DNA of 64,000 nucleotides, taken from NCBI RefSeq assembly GCF_038007965.1, contig NZ_JBBOYD010000001.1, forward strand, positions 3,822,501 to 3,886,500. Reading direction: 5' to 3'. The notes beneath the pieces were generated by a model. The model was not told the DNA's origin and searched no databases. It saw only the letters and a list, made by a program, of their open reading frames with translations. This DNA is from Niallia sp. FSL W8-0635. GTDB taxonomy: Bacteria; Bacillota; Bacilli; Bacillales; Cytobacillaceae. Shown piece after piece: positions 17,539 through 25,971 of this stretch (positions are counted from its first letter, which is position 1; the number at the start of each line of letters is the position of its first letter). The translations under genes were made by a program, and so were the position numbers.

Positions 17539-17777
17539 AATTTTCCTCCTCTGATACATAAAGTGAGATTTCTCATCATTGCGTCATTTCCATACCAATG
17601 AACATAAACTGTATATTTTTTTTACAACAGTTTTCTCGTTTTCACAGAATCTATGTTCATCCTATCATAATTTACAAAATACAATCATATTTTTATTTAA
17701 TTTTCTGAAAAAAACACAATAAAACTTTCTCTCACTTTATTACTGTTCTAGAAAACTAGGTAGGTTTCATTTCTTAC

Positions 17778-18467
17778 TTATAGTCTTCTAAACAATACAT
17801 TATTCTCTAAATGAATGTGATCAAATGTTAAGCTTTCCAATTCTTCCAATTTTAAATAAGTTAATCGATAAGTATTGCATGCATCTATTGGCAATTTATA
17901 GTCATTCGTAGCCTGACGGATTTTTTTCAGTATATCTCCTGCCCCTTCATGCTCCTCTTCTAATATACTAATTTCTGCTCTTGCTTCTTCAAGAACTTCT
18001 GGTGATTTACTAGAATCAAATTCCTTTACCTTAGGAAAAATTCGTTGTTCTTCTCCAAGCAAATGTTGCTCTAATTCATCTTTTAATAAGAAAAATTGGG
18101 TATATACTTCTTTCAAATGAGTGTCTCTTTCCCCATGCACACGGTATACTTTACTCACAAATGCAGATAACTCTTCTAGTAAATCCCTTGTTTTGGCATG
18201 ATAATGGTGAATGATATAATTCACTAACTCTGTTAACGGCATATTTATCCAATCTACATCTTCCGTTGCTTGCATTTGCTCGTACATGATATTGAGCACT
18301 TTTATTAAATCCTTATCTTCAAGCTGTAAGGATTCAATTACTTCACCTATTGGACGATTTCCTCCACAGCAAAAATCAATTTTATATTCTTTAAATAGCT
18401 TACTAGCAGCTGGAAACTTAATAATAATATCGCCTGTTTTTGTATCCTCTGTAAAAATAGTACTCAT
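17778..18467 (-). CDS. scdA: Iron-sulfur cluster repair di-iron protein (RIC / ScdA / YtfE)
   Basis: 229 residues. N-terminal ScdA domain (TKTGDIIIKFPAASKLFKEYKIDFCCGG, about residues 9-35, with the DFCCGG motif) followed by a hemerythrin-like four-helix domain with the expected His/Glu ligands (IIHHYHAKTRDLL, LEQHLLGEEQRIFP, LEEEHEGAGDIL, DHIHLENNVLF). These proteins repair Fe-S centres damaged by nitric oxide or oxidants. The start at 18467 has GGAGAG before it. The divergent Crp/Fnr gene and a box between them suggest redox or NO control. Confidence 0.9.
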   Translation of the reverse strand: MSTIFTEDTKTGDIIIKFPAASKLFKEYKIDFCCGGNRPIGEVIESLQLEDKDLIKVLNIMYEQMQATEDVDWINMPLTELVNYIIHHYHAKTRDLLEELSAFVSKVYRVHGERDTHLKEVYTQFFLLKDELEQHLLGEEQRIFPKVKEFDSSKSPEVLEEARAEISILEEEHEGAGDILKKIRQATNDYKLPIDACNTYRLTYLKLEELESLTFDHIHLENNVLFRRL

Positions 18468-18529
18468 TTTGACACTCTCCTTTATTAGAATAGCTTCAGT
18501 ATAGGAGAAAAAAGCAAAGTAAAATAGGA

Positions 18530-18559
18530 TTGAAATCACATATCAATACTTGTTATAAT
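18530..18559 (+). promoter_or_regulatory. SigA-type promoter of the Crp/Fnr gene
   Basis: TTGAAA (18530-18535), 18-bp spacer, TATAAT (18554-18559) with an upstream TG (extended -10). Confidence 0.55.
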
Positions 18560-18583
18560 TTATTCAGATATCCATATTGTCAA

Positions 18584-18601
18584 TTGTGAAAAAATACACA
18601 A
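18584..18601. promoter_or_regulatory. Crp/Fnr-type operator
   Basis: TTGTGAAAAAATACACAA: TTGTG and CACAA arms around 8 bases, close to the consensus TGTGA-N6-TCACA. It lies downstream of the predicted start of the regulator's own transcript and directly beside a minus-strand TTGACA (18578-18583) facing scdA. Confidence 0.65.
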
Positions 18602-18620
18602 ACTATACCGAGGTGTTTAT

Positions 18621-19331
18621 ATGCAACAACATGCGAGTGAGCCTTGCCCAAAACGGGTACCAATTTTCCATTCTTTATCCGAACTAGAAATTCAGAAAAT
18701 AACAGCTGTTGTCCATCATAAGCTCTTTAAAAAAGGGGAAAGGATTATAGAGGAAGGGGAAAAATCAACATCCCTCTTTATTATTCATAGTGGAAAAGTA
18801 AAACTATCTAAATTAACTGTTCATGGGAAAGAACAAATTGTCCATTTATTAACAGTAGGAGATTTCTTTGGAGAACACAATCTCTTTCATGAGGATACAG
18901 TCATGAACTTAAGCGGCTATGCATTAGAAGATACAAAGATATGTATCTTAAAGAAACAAGATTTTGATCAAATTATGGCAAATAATCCGGCTATCTCTTT
19001 CAAACTATTAAAAACGATTACTTCTCGTTTATCTCATATGGAAGATTTAGCAAAAACGTTAGCAACGAAAGACCCCGAAGTTAGAATTGCCAATATGTTG
19101 CTAGAATTTTGTGAGATATTTGGGACAAAAAAACAAAATTTGATTCTTATCAATCTTCCTATTACAAGAGAAGAAATCTCGAGCTATGTAGGTCTTACAA
19201 GAGAAACCATTAGCCGGAAATTTGCAAAGTTTGTGGATAAAGGCATTCTTACTTTAATTGGAAACAAGCAAATTCTTATTAAGGATAAAGCAATGCTTCA
19301 AACAACAGGGGATTCCTTCCCGATTAATTAA
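18621..19331 (+). CDS. Crp/Fnr family transcriptional regulator
   Basis: 236 residues: N-terminal cyclic-nucleotide-binding-like beta barrel (GERIIEEGEKSTSLFIIHSG, GDFFGEHNLFHEDT) and a C-terminal helix-turn-helix (REEISSYVGLTRETISRKFAKF). Four-cysteine Fe-S spacing as in E. coli FNR is absent; only scattered Cys are seen, so the signal is unknown. GAGG precedes the ATG. Divergent from scdA, which is the likely target together with itself. Confidence 0.88.
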   Translation: MQQHASEPCPKRVPIFHSLSELEIQKITAVVHHKLFKKGERIIEEGEKSTSLFIIHSGKVKLSKLTVHGKEQIVHLLTVGDFFGEHNLFHEDTVMNLSGYALEDTKICILKKQDFDQIMANNPAISFKLLKTITSRLSHMEDLAKTLATKDPEVRIANMLLEFCEIFGTKKQNLILINLPITREEISSYVGLTRETISRKFAKFVDKGILTLIGNKQILIKDKAMLQTTGDSFPIN

Positions 19332-19426
19332 TGTAATCCGGAGTTATCCCCTGCCTCCATTTCTTCCAATTCCTATGAATTACCTATAGCTATTCTATTC
19401 CGAAGAATATGTCCCAAAATACTTTA

Positions 19427-19458
19427 TAGAAAAAAAGGAAAAATCATCCTTTTTTCTA
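19427..19458. terminator. Bidirectional terminator
   Basis: TAGAAAAAAAGGA and TCCTTTTTTCTA arms between the convergent regulator and glycosyltransferase genes. Confidence 0.7.
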
Positions 19459-19510
19459 AAACAAAATAAAAACGCTTAGATTTATTATCCAAACGTTTCT
19501 TCTTTAATAC

Positions 19511-21052
19511 CTAGGCTGAATGTCTCCCTCGTAATGTCCAAATTTGATAAGCCATCATTAATGATTTTATAATCGTTAAGTATGTTAATGTTATCCAACC
19601 ACCCATCAAATATGGATTAATCGATTGTTGAAGAGCCTCACTCGTTAGAAAATCACGATAATAGTAGCATACATACCCGATAATTAATATAGTAATTGTT
19701 CCAAGCAACATTCCTTGGGCTAATTTACTACGCGTTTTACCTGTCTCTGCAGCATATTGATTTGCCCATCCATCCTTCTTATTAGAAGATAGCTTTTGCA
19801 ACCACACTTGACTAAATGTCATTAAATTTACCCATAAATAAATTTCAGGAGCAATTAATAACGCTGCAAATATGACATCTATTGTCCGATGCATCGGTGT
19901 TTTGATGGCAAGAATCGTATTAAGAATAGATGCTAATACAATTGGCGTTAACCAAATCCAGGACCAATAAAATTGATCTGTCGCTAATGCAACACTCAAT
20001 AAAACAACAAATAGTACTCGTATTACTAAATCCGATAATGACTTTAACTGATTTCGCCAAATTTTCCCCTTATGTCGGGTATGAATACTTAAATCTTTAT
20101 TTGTAAGTAATTCAACGGTCCCAGAATTCCACTTATTTCGTTGCTCCCTAAATGTATGGTAGGAACGCATAGCATCTACAAAACAACGTCCTTTTGGACT
20201 AATAAGCGTCTTCCATCCAGATTTTTGCAATTGCCAAGTAAGCAGCATATCTTCCACGTCACTATCATTTTGCCAAGGTCCATCTAATTTATTATGGTTT
20301 ACTACTTCTTGTAATGCTTCTGGTCGAAATAGTGTTGCTTGACCTCCAAGTACATATGTACTGCCGCCATTATACTGAAGATCTAACAGCCAGCTTGCCA
20401 TATCTTGTTTTTGCTGATGTGTCCACCATCTACTAATCGGGCCACCATACTCGCCGCTAGCTATCTTTTCTTCATAGTAGACATCATGTTTACTTAACAA
20501 GCTCTTCTTTTTTGGCATACGCATTGTATACTTTGCCATTACTCCCCCAATGTTGCGTCCACTCATCAGCCCTTCCCAAAGGTACTTTAAACAGTTAGGG
20601 GCTAATCGACTATCCGCATCCATCCCGAGAATTGCTTTAATACTTTGTTTATATAATTCTTGTGATTCGGTTAATTGTATATGATAGAAATCCATAACAT
20701 CTCCATACAATAATTTCCACCCACTATTTAAAGCACCCACTTTACGAAGTTTATTTCCTTCTGTAACAATCACTTTGAGATTTAAACCAAATTCTTCGCC
20801 TGCCTTAATTGCTTTTTCCTCTGTTCGATCCGTACAATTATCTGCGATGACATAAACATCTAACTCTACGCCTTTTGGAAGCAATTGATCGTTTAAACCA
20901 GCTAAACAATCTCTTATCGATTTCTCTTCGTTGTGAGCAGGAATTAATGCAATAATTCTCGGTTTCATATACGATTTCTTTACACCAGGCATGCTAAAAA
21001 ACGATATACTCCCTTTTTCCTCTTCCACTACTAACGACAATGAATCCACCAA
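19511..21052 (-). CDS. Membrane-bound processive-type glycosyltransferase, family 2
   Basis: Up to 513 residues. GT-A fold motifs: IALIPAHNEEKSI, YVIADNCTDRT, GMDADSRLAPN (DxD), DVEDMLLTW and a QxxRW-like EQRNKW. Several membrane helices follow (LVIRVLFVVLLSVALAT, WIWLTPIVLASILNTI, LLGTITILIIGYVCY, WITLTYLTII). The architecture is that of hyaluronan, chitin or cellulose synthase-like enzymes that make and may export a polysaccharide. Sugar unknown. The N-terminal start is uncertain: the TTG at 21052 or the ATG at 20992 (MPGVKKS). Twin palindromes lie upstream. Confidence 0.8.
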   Translation of the reverse strand: MVDSLSLVVEEEKGSISFFSMPGVKKSYMKPRIIALIPAHNEEKSIRDCLAGLNDQLLPKGVELDVYVIADNCTDRTEEKAIKAGEEFGLNLKVIVTEGNKLRKVGALNSGWKLLYGDVMDFYHIQLTESQELYKQSIKAILGMDADSRLAPNCLKYLWEGLMSGRNIGGVMAKYTMRMPKKKSLLSKHDVYYEEKIASGEYGGPISRWWTHQQKQDMASWLLDLQYNGGSTYVLGGQATLFRPEALQEVVNHNKLDGPWQNDSDVEDMLLTWQLQKSGWKTLISPKGRCFVDAMRSYHTFREQRNKWNSGTVELLTNKDLSIHTRHKGKIWRNQLKSLSDLVIRVLFVVLLSVALATDQFYWSWIWLTPIVLASILNTILAIKTPMHRTIDVIFAALLIAPEIYLWVNLMTFSQVWLQKLSSNKKDGWANQYAAETGKTRSKLAQGMLLGTITILIIGYVCYYYRDFLTSEALQQSINPYLMGGWITLTYLTIIKSLMMAYQIWTLRGRHSA

Positions 21053-21114
21053 CTTTCATTTTCTTCATAATGCTATGTTAGACTTCATCAGCTTCTACTT
21101 ACCTATAACCATCC

Positions 21115-21130
21115 GTTCTTTAAAAAGAAC
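21115..21130. promoter_or_regulatory. Palindromic operator candidate (site 2)
   Basis: GTTCTTT-AA-AAAGAAC, perfect 7-bp arms; it shares the GTTCTT half-site with the palindrome 50 bases away. Confidence 0.55.
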
Positions 21131-21178
21131 AAAAAGAGCAAAAAAATAGTCATTTCATTTTGGTTTTCCACCAACGTC

Positions 21179-21202
21179 AAATGTTCTTATTTAAGAACAT
21201 TT
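21179..21202. promoter_or_regulatory. Palindromic operator candidate (site 1)
   Basis: AAATGTTCTTA-TT-TAAGAACATTT, perfect 11-bp arms with a 2-bp spacer, immediately upstream of the minus-strand TTGACG of the glycosyltransferase. Confidence 0.65.
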
Positions 21203-21372
21203 TATCATGATAATAACTAACAGTCAATCAAACTTCACAACTTTTTCACTATTTTGTTTCTTTTATAGAACAACTTTCTCTCAAAACAACAAGATAAATT
21301 CTTCAAAATAATGAACACCAATGAATGAACCCTGCTAGAACAAGCCATAACTACTGTATCTCTCCTTTCGAT

Positions 21373-21408
21373 AAAAAAATGGAAGCTAGCCCATACTTAG
21401 GCTAGCCT
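21373..21408 (-). terminator. Terminator of the pyrimidine degradation operon
   Basis: GCTAGCC / GGCTAGC arms with an 8-nt loop; on the minus strand followed by TTCCATTTTTTTAT. Confidence 0.75.
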
Positions 21409-21460
21409 CAATAAATACTTATTCAACATTCCTGTTTCATATTCCCTAACATTTTAATAT

Positions 21461-22690
21461 TTATTTCTCTAAGCTTAATACCGTTTCTAATAATAGATTT
21501 ACCCCCTTCTCACAATCCTCCCATCGTGTAAGCTCCTCCTCACAGTGACTTTTTCCATTTATACTTGGTACAAAAATCATCGCTGTAGGGACAATACTTG
21601 CCATAAATTGGGCATCATGACCGGCACCACTCGCCATTGTTTTATATGAATATTTTAAGGAGTTTACCGACTTCTCTATATGCTCTAAAATCGTTTCATC
21701 AAACCAGACAGTATTTCTATCCCATAGTTTTATTGCTGTCATGCTGCAACCCTCTAGTTCAGCAGTAGTATCTAAAGCTTTAATTACACTCTCCACCTGT
21801 TTCATAATAAGTGTGTCCTTATGTCGTGCCTCTAATGTAAAAACAACTTTATTTGGAATAACAGTATGAATATTTGGATAGGTATTCATTCTACCTATCG
21901 TAAAAACTAATTCCTTATCCAATTTGCCAAGCTTCTCTCTTATTTGCGTTATTACATTATTAGCAGCAAACAGAGCATCATTTCTCATCGACATTGGCGT
22001 CGTGCCAGCATGATTCGAATCTCCACTGACTGTTATTTCGTAGCAGACCATACCAACAACACATTCTACAATACCAATATTTAGCTTCTCTGCTTCTAAA
22101 ACTGGCCCTTGTTCAATATGCATTTCTAATAAAGCTGTAGCTTTTTTCAATCGATTATTATAATCTCCATCATAGCCAATCGATTTTAATGCCTGTTCAA
22201 AACTAATTCCATTTTCATCTCTTTTTTGCATCATTAATTCTTTATTAAATTTTCCTGTAATAACCCCGGAAGCCATCATAGAAGGTTCAAACCTTGCCCC
22301 TTCCTCATTGGTGAAATTAACAAGCATTAATGGAATCATTGGTTTAATGTTATTGTCTACAATCGTTCTGATTACTTCAAGACCAGCAGCTACTCCAAAT
22401 ACGCCATCAAATCGACCACCCTTTTTCACAGAATCTAAATGAGATCCCATTACAATTGGCGGTTTCTCTGTTTCTCCTTCCAAAAGTGCATACATATTTC
22501 CCATATCATCAATGCTAATAGTCATCCCCAGTTCCTCACAACAACTTTGAAAATAATTTCTAGCCTCCTCATCCTCTTTCGATAAAGCAAGTCTAGTAAC
22601 CCCATTATTTTCGGTCCGACCAAAATCAGCAAATTTCTCTAATGAAGCTTTTAACCGTTCTCCATTCACTAATATCTTTTGTCCTTCCAT
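21461..22690 (-). CDS. pydC: M20-family carbamoyl-amide hydrolase (beta-ureidopropionase / N-carbamoyl-L-amino acid hydrolase type)
   Basis: 409 residues. Dinuclear metal ligands are visible: GSHLDSVKKGGRFDG, NEEGARF, HIEQGPVLE and GAGHDAQFM. This pattern belongs to the amidase/hydantoinase-carbamoylase family that includes allantoate amidohydrolase. In this operon, behind a dihydropyrimidinase and PreTA, the third step of uracil/thymine reduction (N-carbamoyl-beta-alanine to beta-alanine, CO2 and ammonia) is the likely reaction. Start at 22690 behind GGAGTG. Last gene of the operon, with a terminator behind it. Confidence 0.82.
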   Translation of the reverse strand: MEGQKILVNGERLKASLEKFADFGRTENNGVTRLALSKEDEEARNYFQSCCEELGMTISIDDMGNMYALLEGETEKPPIVMGSHLDSVKKGGRFDGVFGVAAGLEVIRTIVDNNIKPMIPLMLVNFTNEEGARFEPSMMASGVITGKFNKELMMQKRDENGISFEQALKSIGYDGDYNNRLKKATALLEMHIEQGPVLEAEKLNIGIVECVVGMVCYEITVSGDSNHAGTTPMSMRNDALFAANNVITQIREKLGKLDKELVFTIGRMNTYPNIHTVIPNKVVFTLEARHKDTLIMKQVESVIKALDTTAELEGCSMTAIKLWDRNTVWFDETILEHIEKSVNSLKYSYKTMASGAGHDAQFMASIVPTAMIFVPSINGKSHCEEELTRWEDCEKGVNLLLETVLSLEK

Positions 22691-22709
22691 TGATTTATCC
22701 ACTCCTTTT

Positions 22710-22952
22710 TTAACTATTGGAAGTATGCTGCATTTTTAATTGTTCTAGTAAAAGTACGGAAAAATATTTTCTCCCATCAGCAGTATGGATTCGTAGCATT
22801 TGTTTCTCTACTAAGCTATTGCTCCTATCATATTTTTCTAATTGGATAATGGCACCATTTAAATCTTCTATTATATTTTTTATTTGATATCCGTCTGATA
22901 TAAAATAATCTATTTGATCACGCTCATGTAAAAATTGCTGATAGTCGGACAT
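22710..22952 (-). CDS. Unrecognised 80-residue protein in the pyrimidine operon
   Basis: A small soluble protein without signal or membrane segment. It is encoded between the permease and the carbamoyl hydrolase, with about 20 bases on each side and a strong AGGAGGAG Shine-Dalgarno sequence, so it is clearly translated with the operon. Residues 10-40 look helical with acidic and hydrophobic positions (DYFISDGYQIKNIIEDLNGA); the middle is strand-like (MLRIHTADGRKYFSVLLLE). I do not recognise a family. It could be an assembly, regulatory or metabolite-binding subunit. Confidence 0.75.
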   Translation of the reverse strand: MSDYQQFLHERDQIDYFISDGYQIKNIIEDLNGAIIQLEKYDRSNSLVEKQMLRIHTADGRKYFSVLLLEQLKMQHTSNS

Positions 22953-22972
22953 ATTTACTCCTCCTCTTTAAA

Positions 22973-24448
22973 CTAAACTCTTTCCGCAATCGCATCCTCT
23001 AGCCCTGAAACTTCCTCTTCTGCTCCATCAATATACCAATCATGACTGACTGTAATTCCTAAATATTTTTCATCACTTGGATCTTCTATTTCAGCTTGTG
23101 GATATTTTTTAAACCACCAATATTTCGCTAATACATAATAAAGCCCAGCTCCTACAACAAAACCAACGATGGACGAATAGGAGGAAAGCAGATTAGCAAG
23201 CACGCCACCGACAATCCAAGCAATGAATCCTGCGAGATTTATGCCTTTCATATATCGAAATTGTCCATGTGGTTCATATAAATCTATTACATTTACCCTT
23301 CTTTTTCTTAAAAGATAGTAATCTGCAAACAAAATCCCTACAATTGAGGTTAAAATTCCACCGATAACAAGCAAAGCACTATTTAACACTTCAAATAAAC
23401 TCCATGGCTGTGCAATCACACCAATAATTCCAGCAATCACTACTCCCACCCAAAACGGCATTTTCGGTCCGCCAACATTTGAAAAAATTGTAGCTGCCGG
23501 TATAACATTGGCAGATGTATTCGTAGACCATTGAGCAAGAACAATCATTAATAATAAGATTCCTAATGCGAAACCACTTGCTGCTTCTTGCAACGCAACT
23601 ACAGGATCTGCGTTAGAAACAGCCATATAGGATACTGCTCCAATGATAATCATAAATGTGTTCACAATTGGCATCACAACGATACTTCCTAATAGCTGTG
23701 TTTTATTTCGTTTAAACCAATTCCTTTCCTCCTTTGGTGCTTTAAAAAACCTAGAAAGTGAAGGCATATCGGCAGCTAAAGTTGCCCAAAAACCCATATT
23801 GCTCATAACAATTACCATAAATGCTGTAAAAGCAGCTCCCCCCGTTACAGGACTTTCCACCCATGTCCATACATCTTTTCCTTCTGCAATGGCTTTATCA
23901 GATAAAGCTACATACATCCAGCATGAGATTAGAATAATAATTGGCGCTGCTAAATCAGCGAATCGTTCAATTGATTTTATGCCTAAAGAAGTATTTAATA
24001 ATTGCAATCCGGCAAAAAGAAAAAAGCATAAAAGCCAATTATCAAAGCCAAATAATAAGTTTAGAATGGCGTTAATGGCAGTCGAACCAAAATACGTATT
24101 GATTCCAAACCAGCAGGCGGCAGTAACTCCCCTTACAACGGAAGGAATGTGAGTGCCAATTGTTCCAAAAGGAGCCCTCATATATACAGGGAAGGAGAGC
24201 CCATGCTCCACCCCTATATCTCCAATAATGGTCATTAATATTCCTATCGCTACTGAACCTAGAATAGTTGCTAATATAACCATTCCTAAAGGAAGGTTTA
24301 TTATTCCGCCTCCGCCAATAGCGAATGCCGCAAGCACAATTGCCATTCCTACCCAAATAACCGCAAATCCAAAAGGACCAATATTTCGTTTTTCATGACT
24401 AATTGGCAATAAATCAGGCGATTTTAAATAATTACTTTTTTGGGACAT
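22973..24448 (-). CDS. NCS1 family nucleobase:cation symporter
   Basis: About 491 residues with twelve hydrophobic helices. NCS1 features: GGGGIINLPLG near the N-terminus, VYMRAPFGTIGTHIPSVVRG, CWFGINTYFGS and QWSTNTSANVIP. The family imports uracil, allantoin, cytosine, hydantoins or purines with H+ or Na+. The operon context points to uracil or dihydropyrimidines. The ATG at 24448 is placed behind AGGAAGG; an upstream in-frame GTG lies within three codons. Confidence 0.88.
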   Translation of the reverse strand: MSQKSNYLKSPDLLPISHEKRNIGPFGFAVIWVGMAIVLAAFAIGGGGIINLPLGMVILATILGSVAIGILMTIIGDIGVEHGLSFPVYMRAPFGTIGTHIPSVVRGVTAACWFGINTYFGSTAINAILNLLFGFDNWLLCFFLFAGLQLLNTSLGIKSIERFADLAAPIIILISCWMYVALSDKAIAEGKDVWTWVESPVTGGAAFTAFMVIVMSNMGFWATLAADMPSLSRFFKAPKEERNWFKRNKTQLLGSIVVMPIVNTFMIIIGAVSYMAVSNADPVVALQEAASGFALGILLLMIVLAQWSTNTSANVIPAATIFSNVGGPKMPFWVGVVIAGIIGVIAQPWSLFEVLNSALLVIGGILTSIVGILFADYYLLRKRRVNVIDLYEPHGQFRYMKGINLAGFIAWIVGGVLANLLSSYSSIVGFVVGAGLYYVLAKYWWFKKYPQAEIEDPSDEKYLGITVSHDWYIDGAEEEVSGLEDAIAERV

Positions 24449-24498
24449 ACAAAACACCTTCCTATTATTCAGAATATTAAGAATTTACAACTCGTAAA

Positions 24499-25917
24499 TT
24501 ACTTTATTGTTAAAGATTCACTTTTTGCCGGTATTACTTCTCCATACTTTGCTCGCTTTAAATATTGACCATTCCCAGCCTTCCCTACAAATACTTTATT
24601 TTTAATCACATATTCCCCTTTAGATAATACCGTAATTGGCTCCCCTTCTATCTCCATGCCTTCAAACGGATTATAATCAACAGCCATATGATGGGATTCA
24701 GCAGAGATTATTCTTTCTACTTCCGGATTAAATAAGACGATATCAGCATCTGCACCAATCGCAATCGTTCCTTTTTTCGGATATAATCCAAATAACTTGG
24801 CAGCTCTAGTTGAAGTTATCTCTACAAACTGATTGATGCTAATTTTCCCTTTTTTTACTCCTTCTGAAAATAAAATACTCATTCTATCTTCAATGATTGG
24901 ACCTCCATTCGGTATTTTGGAAAAATCTCCTTTTCCTAAATCCTTTTGCCCTTTAAAATCAAAGGAACATTGATCTGATCCTAACGTTTGTAGTTGGCCA
25001 TTTTTTAATGCATTCCATAACACTTCTTGATTCCATGCTTCTCTTAATGGAGGAGACCAAACATATTTTGCCCCTTCAAAGTTAGGCTTTTCCAAATAAG
25101 TTTGATCTAATACTAAATATTGCGGACATGTTTCTCCCCAAATGTCTACTCCTTTTTTTCTCGCTTCTTCTAATTGTTTAACTGCTTCCGCACAGGAAAC
25201 ATGAACAACATAAAGCTGTGAATTAGCTAACTGCGTTAAAGTTGCCGCTCTACCTGTTGCCTCCCCTTCTGCTTCCGGTGGTCTTGTTAGTGCATGATAA
25301 ATGGGTTCCGTATTTCCTTCTGCCAAAGCTTTTTTTACCAAATAATCAATTACATCTCCATTTTCAGCATGAACCATTACTAATGCGCCTAATTCCTTTG
25401 CTGCTATGAGTGTCTTAAACAATGTCTCATCATCTGCTTGAAATTGATTCTTATAAGCCATAAACACTTTTAAAGACGTTATGCCTTCCTCAGTTATCAT
25501 TTCCGGTAATTCCTCTAGCACCTGATCCGTTACTTCTACTATCTGCAAATGAAATCCATAATCAATCACTGCTTTTTCATCAGCTTTAGCATGCCAAGCA
25601 TCGACTGCGCTTTTTAAGCTACTTCCCTTTGTAGTCAAACAAAAATCAATGATAGAAGTAGTGCCGCCAAATGCTGCAGCCATTGTTCCTGTTTCAAAAT
25701 CATCCTTTGTTGTTGTACCACCAAAAGGCATATCTAAATGCGTATGTGGATCGATGCCTCCTGGAAAAACATATAAGCCTTTTGCATCAATGATTTCTGA
25801 CTGAAGGTCTGTTACGTTCTCAGCAATTTGCGTAATTACTCCATTTTCGATTGCGATATCTGCAACGTATGTGTCAGTTGCCGTCACAATACAGCCATTT
25901 TTAATTATTTTTTTCAT
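24499..25917 (-). CDS. pydB: Dihydropyrimidinase (D-hydantoinase)
   Basis: 472 residues of the cyclic amidohydrolase fold. Metal and catalytic residues seen: GGIDPHTHLDMPFGG (His-X-His), the Lys that becomes carbamylated in SLKVFMAYKNQF, VHAENGD, VVHVSC and the Asp in SDQCSFDF. It opens dihydrouracil to N-carbamoyl-beta-alanine in the cytosol. The start at 25917 lies seven bases behind GGAGG. Operon order is preT, preA, this gene, permease, 80-aa protein, carbamoyl hydrolase. Confidence 0.9.
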   Translation of the reverse strand: MKKIIKNGCIVTATDTYVADIAIENGVITQIAENVTDLQSEIIDAKGLYVFPGGIDPHTHLDMPFGGTTTKDDFETGTMAAAFGGTTSIIDFCLTTKGSSLKSAVDAWHAKADEKAVIDYGFHLQIVEVTDQVLEELPEMITEEGITSLKVFMAYKNQFQADDETLFKTLIAAKELGALVMVHAENGDVIDYLVKKALAEGNTEPIYHALTRPPEAEGEATGRAATLTQLANSQLYVVHVSCAEAVKQLEEARKKGVDIWGETCPQYLVLDQTYLEKPNFEGAKYVWSPPLREAWNQEVLWNALKNGQLQTLGSDQCSFDFKGQKDLGKGDFSKIPNGGPIIEDRMSILFSEGVKKGKISINQFVEITSTRAAKLFGLYPKKGTIAIGADADIVLFNPEVERIISAESHHMAVDYNPFEGMEIEGEPITVLSKGEYVIKNKVFVGKAGNGQYLKRAKYGEVIPAKSESLTIK

Positions 25918-25971
25918 TTTCATTCCTCCAATCATTTTTGTCTTCCTACTAACCTTTACAACAGTAGATAA

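Larger units (their letters stand above)
21053..21372. other. Intergenic region with glycosyltransferase promoter and two palindromes
   Basis: Apart from the palindromes at 21115-21130 and 21179-21202 and a minus-strand TTGACG lying between them (with TGAAAT 17 bases on), this stretch is A/T-rich with no gene I can support. Confidence 0.6.

Noticed and set aside
24072..24356. 94-residue minus-strand frame inside the NCS1 permease gene
   Set aside because: Overlaps the permease in another frame; composition is that of frame-shifted membrane codons.
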